A stretch of 64,000 nt of DNA from assembly GCA_017354895.1 (NCBI GenBank), contig CP071498.1, positions 3,472,001 through 3,536,000 of the forward strand. Direction: 5' to 3'. Of this stretch, positions 11,341 to 23,172 are shown piece by piece. Made by a program: the position numbers and the translations under genes. The notes beneath the pieces are model-generated. The model ran no database searches and was not told the DNA's origin. It was given only the letters and a program-made list of their open reading frames with translations. Position 1 is the first letter of the stretch. Every line of letters starts with the position of its first letter. Source of the DNA: Podospora comata. Its lineage: Eukaryota > Ascomycota > Sordariomycetes > Sordariales > Podosporaceae.

Positions 11341-12440
11341 GGGTATAAGCGTAGGAAAGAAGAAAGTGGGAAAGAAGACGAAGATGCCGAGATTCATCAA
11401 GTATAGCTACAGGCTCCTCTCGAGGCTTCGAGCGCCGTGGCCATTGCAGCCTCACAGAGGTTGCGTGGTAGTCTGCGAGGAATTCTATCAGAAGACAGTT
11501 GGCTGATGCACAAGCCTCATTTGTGAAGCATGTATGCATATGATAGACACTGAGAAACCAGCTTGGTGGCTTGAAGTATAGTGCGCCGCGTACCGGCAAA
11601 AGAAAGTGCTGGAAGGATCGCGAAGGAGGGAGAACGGAGACGCCAATCTGGTGAATGAGAGCCAATCCAAGAGCAGAAGTCGATAGGACAAATGATGAGA
11701 GGGGATTGCATAGATAGTGAAATAAACCATATTTCATTTACCAAGCTGCATCTGCCAACCTCTAGAGTGAACTGTTGATGGTGAGAGCAACAAGTGTGGC
11801 CATCCCAAAGAGTGGAAGACAGCCTTATCAGCTTATCTGGAGCCCGACAATCCGGCAGCCAATGGAAGCGTTCGACCAGCCCCGCCCATAAGGCTGCAAG
11901 GTCCGGTTCCGCCTGGTTCTTCAGTCATTGGCTGACTCAGCGATTTCACTTTCATTTACTTGGCGCCATCGCCCCACAGGGACCTGCCTGCCTGTCCGAG
12001 GATTTAGCAGCGGCCAACGTCAGTTTCACCGGTCGCCGACTTTCTTTTCAACCACAACTTTCTTTGACGTTGTTCTGGTCAACAGTGTCGTCCACGATCA
12101 CTTGTTGCACCCTCAAGCACCCAAGCATCGCCTTCAAAGTTGAGATATCCCCTCCCTAGCCAAGATCAGCACCGATATCATCGACTGCGCAATCAATCTC
12201 GAGTCCGGCCTTCGTTGACCGCACAGTCGGGGCGGCACTCTTCGGGCTTCTCCGTAGAACCGCAAAGTGCTGCTTGCAAACAGCAACCCGGGCTGTTTCC
12301 TCATCACCGCTACTTTCAATCAAAGCTACAACTTGCGCGGCTTCTGGCGGTCATTCAACAAACCGCCTCCAACCTTAACAGCCTGACGGATCCTTTTCCC
12401 CCCGAAGTCATATATTCTACCTACGACTGCATCAATCAAC
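11341..12440. other. Intergenic region, presumed TFIIB promoter and leader
   Basis: A 1.1-kb gap. The part from about 11930 to 12440 is rich in short C/T tracts and CATCAATCAAC-like sequence directly before the ATG, as expected for a fungal leader. No gene is seen. Confidence 0.45.
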
Positions 12441-13487
12441 ATGTCGGCCCTTTATCCTCCCCATCCCTCCTCGGCTTCTGGCGAGTACAAGGAGGACTTG
12501 AACGCCATCCTCATGTGCGCCGAGTGCAAAGAGTTTCCGCCTAACTTGATCGAGGAATTCTCATCGGGCGACATGGTTTGCGAGTCTTGTGGATTGGTCC
12601 TGGGTGAGCGTATTATTGATACGCGCTCCGAGTGGCGGACATTCTCGAATGATGACCAGGGTAACGACGACCCTTCTCGTGTTGGTGATGGTCCCAATTT
12701 GATGATCGACGGCGATCAACTGCAAACGACAATCGCTTTCGACGGCAAAGGTGCAAAGAACCTGTCCCATCTTCAAAATAAGATGACGAACGACAAGGGC
12801 TCCAAGCAACTGCTCAATGCGTATCGGGATATTCAAAGCTTTACCGACAGCATCAACACGGGTACCCAAGTTGCAAATGCTGCGAAGCACATCTACAAGT
12901 TGGTCGACGATGCCAAGGCCCTCAAGGGTAAATCGCAAGAAGCGATTATCGCCGGATGCATCTTCATCGCCTGTCGACAAGCGAATGCTGACCGTACCTT
13001 CCGTGAGATTTATCGCCTCACCAAGGTCTCCAAGAAGGAGATTGGCCGCGTCTTCAAGCAGCTTGAGACCTTCTTGCAGAAGGCCGGCGGTGCCGATGAC
13101 ATTACCAAGGCTGGGCCATTCAACCAGACCTACCAGGCCAAGGCCTCTACTACTGCTGTCGGGCTGTGCGCTCGCTATTGCAGCAACATGGGTTTCCGCA
13201 ACCCGGTCAGGGTGGAGGATGTCGCGAGACGTCTTGCCAAGAAGTCACAACAGGTGGCTGACCTCGCTGGTCGTTCTCCCTTGTCGGTTGCGGCTGCGTG
13301 CATCTACATGGCCTCGCATTTGGTTGGAGAACCCAAAGCCTCCAAGGAAATCGCTGGTGTGGCTGGCGTCAGTGATGGTACGGTGAAGACAGCTTATCGC
13401 TACCTTTACCAGGCCAAGGATGCTCTCCTTACCAAGGAGGAATTTCCAGACGACATGCCCGATGCTTCCAAGCTCCCAGCCAACTAG
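12441..13487 (+). CDS. sua7: Transcription initiation factor TFIIB
   Basis: An intronless 348-residue protein, the usual length for TFIIB. The N-terminal zinc ribbon has CAEC at about 26-29 and CESC near 49-52, followed by the B-reader stretch with GERIIDTRSEWRTF. Two cyclin-fold repeats follow, at about 120-200 (SKQLLNAYRDIQ to RFKQLETFL) and about 220-305 (containing VARRLAKKSQ, RSPLSVAAACIYMAS and GVSDGTVKTAYRYLY). TFIIB bridges TBP on the core promoter to RNA polymerase II and helps choose the start site in the nucleus. The start at 12441 matches family N-termini. There is no sign of damage or unusual composition. Confidence 0.97.
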   Translation: MSALYPPHPSSASGEYKEDLNAILMCAECKEFPPNLIEEFSSGDMVCESCGLVLGERIIDTRSEWRTFSNDDQGNDDPSRVGDGPNLMIDGDQLQTTIAFDGKGAKNLSHLQNKMTNDKGSKQLLNAYRDIQSFTDSINTGTQVANAAKHIYKLVDDAKALKGKSQEAIIAGCIFIACRQANADRTFREIYRLTKVSKKEIGRVFKQLETFLQKAGGADDITKAGPFNQTYQAKASTTAVGLCARYCSNMGFRNPVRVEDVARRLAKKSQQVADLAGRSPLSVAAACIYMASHLVGEPKASKEIAGVAGVSDGTVKTAYRYLYQAKDALLTKEEFPDDMPDASKLPAN

Positions 13488-14401
13488 GAGAAAGTCAGCT
13501 CAAAGGAGGCTCTGGCGATTTAACCAACGTCATTACCACCGCCATTTCGTTCGCGGAGATCCGAATTGGTCTCAAGAAGTCGATATTTTAGGATCAACCA
13601 GTTGCGGATCGATACATGGCACACTACGTCTTATTCTTCCTCCGAACCGATACCGTGGTAAAAGCGGTGCCACCTATCCGGGGAAGCCTGGATCAGACAT
13701 CAATCTTCAGGAGCGGTGCTCAGTTCACAAAGGCCGAGAGGCCTGGACTCTCCTGGCGCATTTGCACGCCCACAGCACTTTTCGCCATCAATCAGCGTTC
13801 TCTCCATTTGCCCTCTCCTCGCTTTTTTATTAATGTGCATCAACAGTGGCACATGGCGTTCAGGATGGAGGCTGGTTAGTATGCCCGAGTTTAGCGGCAT
13901 CAAGATTACGGGAGATAGCTTGGTCAAACAGAACGCAGTTGGGATTCTTCTCTTTAATGACTGTCTGGAAATGTGCGCTATGCTGTTTTGTTTTGCTGTT
14001 GTGGAAGTAAAGTTATCATGTCTTTTCACTTTTAATTGCATTTATAGAGTAATAATCTCATGATACCACACAGATTTATTTCTATTGATTGTTTATCTAT
14101 CAATCCAATCCTCCCAACGTGCTATGTGCTGTTGAGATTTCTCTTAACAGTGTAAAGTTGCACAGTGTGAACGGTGCCAAGAAGTGACAGCTGCCAAGCC
14201 CATTGGGCCCCACATGGTCCCAGCGACAAATGGCAAGGTCCAAAATCCAAGCTGGCCGTGTCAATCGCGTCTTCCACAAGCAGCCGCCTCCCTCGTTATC
14301 ATATCTGGGTGTCGCAACTTTTTCCCAGGACTGCACCGTTTAAAGAGCAAGGCAGCACCAAGGAGCAAACAATCATCCAGATCGCCCCAATAGACGTCGA
14401 C
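13488..14401. other. Intergenic region, no gene seen
   Basis: It contains the TFIIB 3' end and the promoter of the Rsc7 gene. The stretch near 14020-14110 is A/T-rich. Short frames on both strands show no conserved motif. Confidence 0.45.
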
Positions 14402-16251
14402 ATGCCCTCTCGGCGATCCGGTCGTGCTGCGGCCAAACGCGCTCAGCAAGCGCTTGGTAAGTAATTCACTTCAACAAAGTCGCACTCCAAAGCTCCTTCT
14501 CTCTTCCAGTCACAGTCTCGGTCCCAATCCCAGTCCCAGTCCAAACTAGGCGCATCCGATCCCCACCACCACATTGTGGCATACCTTTATCCTGCATTCT
14601 GGACACTGCCTTTGACCATCAGGTTGCTAACTAGCAATCTACCATGCCTACAGAAAGCACCCCCAAGAATTTCGAGGGACTCGACGACGAAGATGAGCCC
14701 ATGCCCGATGTCGATGCCGATGTCGAGGCCGACGAGGATGTTGAACCCCCGCAAGATGCAGAAGAGGAGGGTGACAAGGACGAAGACTCTGTTGCCGAAG
14801 AGGAAGAGGAGGTAGCCCAAGAGGAAGAGGAAGAGAAGTCGCCCTCACCCCCACCCGAGCCCGTCATCCGCCGCCGTCGTCTCGGCAGGCCCCCGAAGAA
14901 TCGCCCGCCTGACTGGGACCAGCTTCCCATTGAGCGTCCCAATGCCGACTCGGATACTCCCCGTCGCCGTGGCAGAGGGGGTTGGCGAGGCCGTGGTGGT
15001 CGCAAAGGCCAATACTCGGCCCCCACAACACAGTCGATCGATAAAGATGGTACTGTCTTGGATATCGTCAACGACGAGGTCGACCTTCCCGAGGATCCTG
15101 AGGGTGAGAAGAAGGTGGACAAACTGGGCAACCTTCAGGATGGTCGTGAATACCGCTGCCGCACCTTCACCGTTGCCGGCCGCGGCGATCGTCTCTACAT
15201 GCTCTCCACCGAGCCTGCCAGATGTGTCGGTTTCCGCGATTCTTACTTGTTCTTCACCAAGCACAAGAAGCTCTTCAAAATTATCGTTAATGACGAGGAG
15301 AAGCGCGACATGATCGAACGCGATATCATCCCACATTCCTACAAAGGTCGCAGCATAGGAATCGTGACAGCGAGGTCCGTGTTCCGCGAATTCGGCGCTT
15401 TGATCATTGTCGGCGGACGGAGAATCATCGACGACTACAACGTCGCGGCAGTTCGTGAGGATGGGGCTGTTGAGGGCGAGTTGGCGGATCCTAACGACAT
15501 TTACGACCCTTCGCAGCCTTACAACACGAACCAATACGTTGCCTGGCATGGCGCCAGCGCGGTGTACCATTCCAATGCACCTACTGTTCCGCAGCAAAAC
15601 GCCAAGGTCGACACGAAGAAACGTAGAGTGGCCGTCAACGACATGAATTGGCAACTTGAGCACGCCCGTGAGGCGAGGTATGTATACTCGCTTACCCGAC
15701 ACCTGTCTCCCGCCCGCAACTGACACCTGAACAGCCAATACAACAGCATCCTGACCGATATGCGCCGCCAGAATGTCAAGGGGGTTTACAACGTCATGAC
15801 CAACTTGATGCACTATCCCCGCATCTCCCAGCCAACCCACGCCAGAATCGAACAGGTTCTCGACAGCGGCAAAGGCGAGGACGCCGAAGAGAGCAGCACA
15901 TTTCCTCCGCTTGAGCCGTCCATCTCTCGGAACTTTCTGGTCATGGATACCTACATGGAGACGCCCCCGGCCGGCATCTCGCCAGCCGCCTACGAAGTGC
16001 CATTCCGCACGTCCCCTGCTGACTACGAAGCTTCAGCAGCTGCCGACCCTCTAGCACCATTTCGAGGACTTTCGGTTATATCTGACGACATCATTGCCGA
16101 GTTGCCCCCGGATTGCCGGGCTGCTTTCGACAAGGCCAGACAAGAAGAGGTCGACTGGTTTAACAAGTGGGGCGATGAAGCCAAGAATACTTCAAGACGT
16201 GAGCCAATTGTGGACAAGGCCATTGTGCCGTATCCTGTGATGATGCATTAA
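14402..16251 (+). CDS. rsc7: Chromatin remodelling complex subunit Rsc7/Swp82 family (Npl6)
   Basis: The model has exons 14402-14456, 14654-15677 and 15735-16251 and 531 residues. Exon 1 encodes MPSRRSGRAAAKRAQQAL, a basic nuclear-type start joined in frame through a GTAAGT donor; a start at 14644 in exon 2 is the alternative. An acidic Glu/Asp tract (about 20-75) and an AT-hook-like stretch with RRRRLGRPPKNRP and RGRGGWRGRGGR follow. The conserved Rsc7/Swp82 domain spans about 170-420, including DGREYRCRTFTVAGRGDRLY, GFRDSYLFFTKHKKLFK and RSIGIVTARSVFREFGA. In yeast this family belongs to the RSC and SWI/SNF nucleosome remodellers. The stop at 16249-16251 follows VDKAIVPYPVMMH; a competing splice just before it is listed separately. 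Confidence 0.85.
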
Positions 16252-16311
16252 TTCATGTTTGGAGGAAGTTTTTGTAACTAATCTTTTTTCTTTTTTTCCT
16301 TTCTTTTTTAG

Positions 16312-17405
16312 TTCTGGGCTCTGGGTTTAATACTTTGACTTCTGCGTCTGACTTTGTTGGTCTGCACGAGGGGGAACATGACCCCGGTATTTTTGCCAGT
16401 TTGGAGCAGCCTATTTCTGCTGAGGGCGCCCAGTGGGCTGGGACACTTTGGCCTCGTCCGCGGGCTCATTATCAGGCTGCTCCCGCCGCAGGGTTCACGG
16501 ATCAGGAGTGGGCGGGTCTGGGGGACCATGGGAGAGCGCAGTTCAGCGTTTAGGAAAGACCTGTGCCCTTTGGTCCCCAGGCCGTTCCTTTCGAGAACAT
16601 CAACATTGCACCCCAAGGCTTTCCTGTCGAGAACACCAATAACGTCACCGAGACGAAGCCACCGGCCAAGAAGAAGCGTCAGCGAACCAAGAAGGATGTT
16701 GTTCCTGAGCCTCCTGCAGTTCGTGGTGACTTGTTTCTCGATGCCGCCAGCGGCCTGGTTCCAGTTTCTGCTGGGTCAAAGAGGCGAAGGGGCCGTCCTG
16801 CTGTTTCGGCTCGCAGCGTTGTCCCTAATGCTCAACCTACCCCCGGCCTGCCTCTGCTTTCGCCTGCTTCTGCTAAACACTATGGTGCTGGGGTCTTGAA
16901 CGGTCACGACTCGGTATCAAGCATGATAGGGGCCCGGTTTGCGTCTGAAGCGCAGTCTATTGCTCAGTCTGTTCCCGACTTGCCCGTGCTTGCGCCCGCC
17001 CCGCCCAACATCCATGGCCATGGGGTTCTGAACGGTCACGACACGGTATCGAGCATGCCTGGGGCCCAGTTTGCCTCTGAGGTACCGCCTGCTCTGTTGA
17101 GTGGCAACGCTATGCCTAATGCTCAGTCCACTGGTCTGACGGTTCTTGCGCCTGCGCCGCCCAACAACCATGGCCATGGTCTTTTGAACGGCCACGACAC
17201 GGTATCGAGCATGCTTGGGGCTCAGTTTGCAGCTGAGGCAGCGCCTGCTGTTCCGGCGCCGTCGTCCAATGTTGCAGCCGGGTTCCTGAACGGTCACGAC
17301 ACTGTGTCTAACATGATCGCGGCTCAGATTCACTCTGGGGTGACGCCTACTCCATTGCCGGATTTGGCTGCTACTATGCGGCCGAGCCCGAGGAAGAGGC
17401 GTTAA
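16312..17405 (+). pseudogene. Possible extra 3' exon of the Rsc7 gene, interrupted by one in-frame amber codon
   Basis: A GTGAGC donor at 16199 inside the last Rsc7 exon, an ACTAAT branch-like site near 16276, a long pyrimidine tract and a TTTTTTAG acceptor at 16311 would define a 113-nt intron. Splicing there keeps the frame (SRLLGSGFNTL...). The frame runs to a TAG at 16551-16553. It then continues in the same frame for 283 codons to a TAA at 17403, so one codon divides an otherwise open stretch of about 360 codons. The downstream part contains a basic patch (KKKRQRTKKD), an AT-hook-like KRRRGRPAV and four copies of an NGHDTVSSM-type repeat. I found no good intron that would remove the TAG. 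It may be a decayed extension, an alternative isoform, or a sequencing error. Confidence 0.5.
16855..17345 (+). repeat. Four imperfect protein-level repeats around NGHDTVSSM
   Basis: Each copy reads roughly G-x-G-x-LNGHDTVSSM-x-GAQFA-x-E, and copies 2 and 3 are preceded by LAPAPPNxHG. The LNGHD cores lie near 16897, 17026, 17183 and 17287, with spacings of about 130, 157 and 104 nt. The changes between copies are mostly conservative (DS/DT, GAR/GAQ, SSM/SNM), so the sequence has been under protein-level constraint at some time. Confidence 0.75.
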
Positions 17406-18979
17406 GTTCAGGTCTTAGGGTCTTTGTATGTACTATCACGGGATTTGCGTGGCGTTGTTGGGTTTGGTTTTCTAATTTCTGTTTTTCATTTCCGCCAGGT
17501 TCTTCTTTTTATTTTCAGGGGGGCCTCTAGTCAGGAGACTTTGGTATTTTCTTTCTGATTTGGGACTACAAGAAGGCATTTACTTGGGGAAAGAAGAGCT
17601 ATGGGCGTTGTATCGGGAGGGACTTATTGTTTGGGAAATGCGGAAAAGAAAATGGAGGAGAGGAAAATTTGTTGGCTTATGTTGGAGTCTCTCTCCCATA
17701 TTTGGGCACCCTGTGTGGTTGTGAGTGGAATGATGAGCACAACGCATGATAAAGGGAGGGCTACAGGGAGATGTGTGGACTGTGGATGGGAGGAAATGGA
17801 TAGGCAGGGGGGGATTTAGATGGGGAATGGATGTTGTGCTAGTGTATGTGGGTGTTGCCCTGGGATCAATTTCTGTGACGACTTTGTGAGGCATATGTAT
17901 GGTCAAGAATTATACTGATGATAGACTTGAGAGACGCTCTCTGTCCAAAGAGTAAATGTTGATTCTGAACCCCCAGCAGCTGTTTGACTTGCCATGTGGT
18001 GTGTGCAGTACAAAATACTGAGATGTCTAGACGTTTTGGAAGAGCAGAAATACGGAGAAGGAGCAAGATTGTAGGGGTGAGTTTATGGAATATGACAGAT
18101 CTGATGTATAGAGAGATGGAGGAAGCAGCAGATCATGTATTCTGTCTTGTCCCCACGACTGTTACCCTTCTGTCGTATTCAGTAAGGTGGCAAAACTGTA
18201 AAGCATGTATGTAACTGTGCAGGATTGGGACCTGTCCACCTCCATCAACTAGGTACCTTGATCATTTGAGGGCCTTCCACCGTTTCGAAGCTCCGAGATT
18301 CTGCGACTGGTAAGGGGGGTCCCAATCTCTAGACACTGATCACCATATATATGCCAGAACTGTCGACTACGACACTGGCAGGGTACTCCCGCACAAGGAA
18401 TTCGGGATCGAATGGTCGATAAAGGAGTTTCCAAGAGTTCTTCTGGCGGCTGCCAAAATACGAATCATGCATCTCTGCCCAAGGCTTGCAGCTAGGTTGG
18501 TCTTTTGACGCGGGAGGATGGCATCCAATGGCCTAGAGGGCTCGATCGAGATCTTGCATTATCTGCCTTGTTTCCCCCATGCCCATTCATTTAGATGGTC
18601 TGTTCCCTCATCCATGGGCTTGCCTACCCTCTGCTGTCTACCTACTGGCCCTTGTAAGTCCTTTGTGCAACAGCAAAAGTGCATGTGATGGATGTAATTT
18701 GTTGCCGATTTGAAGAGAGCGTGGTTCCAATCCCTTTGTGGCGGGATATGTCTTATCTCTGAGGCTCATCAGGGTAACGTTGTGAAGCCGTTGGAGGGTG
18801 CGGCCTGGAAATGTGTGTCCCTGCCATAGGCAGAGACTCAATCCTCAGGCACGGAAAGTGAAGCAAGCGTGAGGGAGTGTCGAGATGTTGATTCTAAGGA
18901 ACCCCACCCTGCCATGGACAGAACAACTGGCACTGTAAAAAGTCAAGGCAAGAGAGGATAGTATCCTGAACCACATATC

Positions 18980-19081
18980 AAAAGATAGTTACGAGGCCTT
19001 GAAAGATAGTTACGAGGCCTTGAAAGATAGTTACGAGGCCTTGAAAGATAGTTAAGAGGCCTTAAAAGATTTAAAAAGCCT
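18980..19081 (+). repeat. Tandem repeat, 21-bp unit, four copies plus a decayed fifth
   Basis: The unit starts GAAAGATAGTT and ends ACGAGGCCTT. Units lie at 18980-19000, 19001-19021, 19022-19042 and 19043-19063. Copies 2 and 3 are identical, copy 1 differs at its first base, copy 4 has C changed to A (AAGAGG), and a fifth shortened copy follows. An A/T-richer stretch with TATAAGGTAAG lies directly downstream. Confidence 0.9.
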
Positions 19082-22000
19082 ATTCTTTATCTAAACAGGT
19101 ATAAGGTAAGTTGAGAGTTATTATACCTATCTGTTACTGATCTGCAGTACCGGTTATCTTATCCACGATGTGCCTACCTACCCAGAAGCTACTGACAAAC
19201 AAATCTTCAAGACTGATTTGCATGTTGAAATTGAACGGATTGGATATGAAGTGCTTGTCACATGCCCGTCATACAAGCATTTGTTCTAGAGGGTGCGTGC
19301 GTGTCTTGACGACAGTCGTCTCGGCTACTGCAGGAGTTGATGCCTCAAGTTGCAGCTCTGATGCTCGGGATGCTTTGGGTTTATGCCATGCAGGTGGTGG
19401 TGCTTGCAGCGGAAATCCGTCCGCTGTGTCAACACCTCAGTGAGAGACTAAAACTATGTGAGTCTTTATGCGGCATACATCCAAGATTGGGTACAATCTC
19501 CGTTCATATGATGGGTTATGATGAGGTCCTTCTACGTTGGGGCTACATGTCGGCCTGGACATGTACCGACTCCGAACATTTGCATGGAGGAGAACTTCTA
19601 GCGTCTCTGATGGGAAAGCCGAAGTGGTCAATCCTGCAAAACGGTTTGAAAGGAAAGAAGGGTAGCAATCCCGAGCCTGATTTCCGTGTGTTGTGCCACT
19701 CCTCCTCCTCTCATGACGAGTCCAGGCACCGTACAGCATACAGGCAGAGTACCACTGTCATATCCGCTGTGGCTGCTTGCTGCCTGTCAATATTGACGTC
19801 TCCCTCCGTCTGCCTGTCTCCCGACCTCTCCAGCTTTCCTCCGGCGGAAATACGGACACGGGGTAAAAGACAACCCTACTGCATCTGGTAGGCCGCAAGG
19901 CACTGCTGCGCAAGAAAAAGATCGCTCCCTCTCCTGTTGCACCTCTCCACTCACACCTCAACAGTTAAACCCACACATCGAACTTGAACTCTTCACGATC
20001 GTTCAAACCTGCCTCACGTAACGCGGAGAATTCGCCACCCGTGAAACCAACCCTACCTTACTCTTTCTGAACGGACGAACAGCTCCTGAACTGATTGGTA
20101 TGTGCATGATGCAATGCACGCCCTACAGTCACCTCTCGTGTGACTCGCTCAAAAAAAAAAAAGAAACAAAGTTCTTACCGCATCATCATGAGACTTGTTC
20201 AAAGTTTCCTTCCTCATCAACTTTGCCCAAGCGCTGCGCTCAATAACTTTTCCAACTCCTTGGGGATACCGCCGGATGTGACCTTGAAGGCGAACGGCGG
20301 CCGTGGCGGGTAAGCCCGATTTTGTGTTGGCGCGGGGGAAAGCTGTAGGAAAGCCGGAATATCTGCATAGTGCCAGTCTAATATGATCAGACTTGCAGAG
20401 TAGCACTGGGAAACGACAGTCGACCCCCGGATAAGTGATGAACTTGTCATATTTTCCACCGTTGACGCCGAACCCCGCGCTTGTCTTCTAGAGAGAAAAG
20501 AAGTGGGATGTTTTTGTCCAGTTGTCCAAAGACGAAGTGGGCTGGTTTGGTGGTTGGCTGTGACAGCTCTCGCTGTCTTGCAGATTTCCGGGCCGGCCGT
20601 TTCGATTCTCTCTTCTTCTTCTTCCCTTCACATGGTCTCTCTTGTTGGGAATGGTTCAGTCAGTTTTGCCTTCCATTCATCCACGATCTGCGTCATCAAC
20701 CACCCATCATGAACCTCTCAAAAGACCCTGATGATCCAGATCAACACCGCCACAACTGGCCGTGTCCTCGTCATCAACAAGGAAAGACCCTGAACAAAAA
20801 CTGAATTAAAAAAAAAAAAAACCTCGATCTGAAAAAAAAAGAAGGGGTCCAGCATGGACGATGCCGACTCTGTCCCAATCCACAATTGGAACATCCAGAA
20901 CAAATCGACACTTCTCTTTTCCAATGGAGTATTGTCATTCGATCTTCCTGCCAAGCCCAAGAAAGCCAAGAAAGCCAAGCTCTTCCTGCCCTGTTGCTTC
21001 CCCCCATCTGTCATACCCTTCCCAAAGCGGGAAAAAACGATGAATAATACGACTGCGGTAATTTTTGCTTTTTGATGCTCGTCTTTCGCGGATATTTTTT
21101 CTTAGGGGACTGTTACGGAAGAAAAAACCCCACGAACAAGCCCCACCCCAGAACAACTGTTACGCTAGGAGGCTAGCTAGCTATCAGACGGTCTTGGCCT
21201 CTGTCTTTTTTTCTTTCTTTACTTTTCGCTTTTTTTGCATTGGGGGTTACAGCAAACTCCACCTCTCCTCACTTGCCCCCTCTCTCCGCGCACGGGGCAG
21301 TTTTGCTGCCCAACTCCGATTCTAGCCATACACAGACGCTGGAGCCCGAGGGAATGCAGCGTTAAGCTGAAAGCTGTCGAGAGGACGAACGGAGACGACG
21401 ACGGCACCAGCTCGCGGTAGATGCCGGAGGCCAGCTTTTGCGAAACAAGGAGATGGTGGTGTCCGTCAGCACGAGACAGGGCGGAGACCACTCGGACATA
21501 ATAGGGAGCCCAGATCGGCCGTCCGGCACGGTGGACGCCGGCCGGTGGTGGGCTAGGAGAATAGATCGGATCTGACTTTTGTATTGTTGGTTGCTGCTGA
21601 AAATGTGCGCTACCTACCCCTCCCGTCCCTCGCCTGTCCACCATCTAGCAGGAATGGCAGGTGAATTCATGATGCTCTCGGTATGTTTCGTAATCGAGTG
21701 TACGTCTGTACATGACGAGGCATCGCGGATAGGCCGGGGGTACAAAAAAACGGTTAACGGTATTTGGTGGCCGGTAATCGACGGCTGGGAAAGCCGGCCT
21801 TGTCCAACAAAGTGACCTGACCTTGCTCACTGCTCAGACAAAACAGCATGACGATTCCTTCTAGGCAACTGAACCAGCCTATGAACAGCTGACGACTCAC
21901 GACTCGTTGGATTTTCAACGTCAGCAAAGCCCTACCGAAAAAAGTTTGATTTGGTGGCCATGCACCTTCGCCGTTGTCGGCTTCACTTTGAGGTTTGCCG

Positions 22001-23151
22001 GTTTCTGAATCGTTGATAGGTAAACGACTTCAATGACTGGTCCGCCGAGGCAGAGTCGATCCCCCACCCAGTGCTGTGATTGCAATTCGACCACGATTGT
22101 ACATGCAGACCTGGGAAGCGCTGGATTAGGGAAATCGTTCTGCAGGAGAAGGCATCGAATGCTGCCGGAGCGAATGAAAACCTCCGAACCGGCCCCAGTG
22201 CCTTGCGTCTCGACCACACCATCACCGGCTCTGCAGCTTGTGCATTTCTACCAGCTTGGAAGCTCTTTGTTGCTGTTCTTCTTCGACGTGGTTCTGGCCT
22301 CAGTGGAATGCATCCAACCGAGGAAAGGTGACGCAGTGGGGAAGGTTAGAGAATCCCCCCTCGAGGCGTTCCATGCACGGCGATGAAAAGAGGTAGACGA
22401 TGAGAATGGGCTTGCCACACCGCCTACTAAAGCATGCGAGTGCTGCCAATGTGGAGTTTTCTATGCCAGTCTGCTTCCGACATGCACAGCAGTGGCTATC
22501 ATTAATCAGCACCACCTTGGGGGAGCGGAAGCCGGCGAGACTGGTCGTGAGGTCACTGCTGTGGTTCAGCTCCCACAAGGCGACCCCGAAGAAGAAGCTG
22601 GGTGGGTGACCGAGTGTGGTGGTGGTCCGGCTGAGAAAGACGTCACTGTGTTTAAGGGTCATAGCCATAATTTGGCCCCTTCGTCAACCACGTGAGGGAG
22701 AGGCCGGCTTGTAAAACTTGACCTGCCTGCCATCTATCTCCTGTGATCGGGGTTCGAATTCTGACACATATCTGTAGGAGGTAGACATGCGGCAAAGCGT
22801 CCCGTACTCGAGCATGCGGAACAACGCTGGCAATGCGGCCGAAATAGCAATTGTGCGGCATGGAAGCCAGTTTGCCGGACCTGCTGACAAGAGATGTTTC
22901 GCCCAGAGGTTGCAGAAAAGCAAAAGTAAAGCTTCTGCTGTGGCTCCTGAGACTGCCGAGAGGATTTCGTCAGTTGCGGCTCCATCCACCGTGTTCGCCA
23001 TGCAAACTCGATAAATATCCTCGAAAGAGGTCCTCCGTTTTGCCGTTTGATGCTTTCAAGCGCTGGAGGTTCATCTCCATGGGGTAGGAGGCCGTGTAAT
23101 TACCGTTCTCGTGGTTGGCCCAGCCCTTCGGTTGGCTGTTGAAACTCGGAA

Positions 23152-23172
23152 GGGGGGGGGGGAGGGGGGGGG
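23152..23172 (+). repeat. G11-A-G9 homopolymer tract
   Basis: Eleven G, one A and nine G in a row, on the plus strand. It could form a quadruplex, and its exact length is the kind of place where sequencing is often wrong. Confidence 0.85.

Noticed and set aside
14845-15840. 331-codon minus-strand frame opposite Rsc7
   Set aside because: The Rsc7 frame on the plus strand carries clear family motifs across the same bases.
19337-19891. 184-codon plus-strand frame with a hydrophobic start in the gene-free block
   Set aside because: No motif, mixed codon use, many Ser/Cys, and no support from a neighbouring spliceable exon. Chance frames of this length are expected in 9 kb.
22741-22762. GGGGTTCGAATTC, similar to a tRNA B box
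   Set aside because: The flanks cannot form a T stem, and no acceptor or anticodon arms are found upstream.
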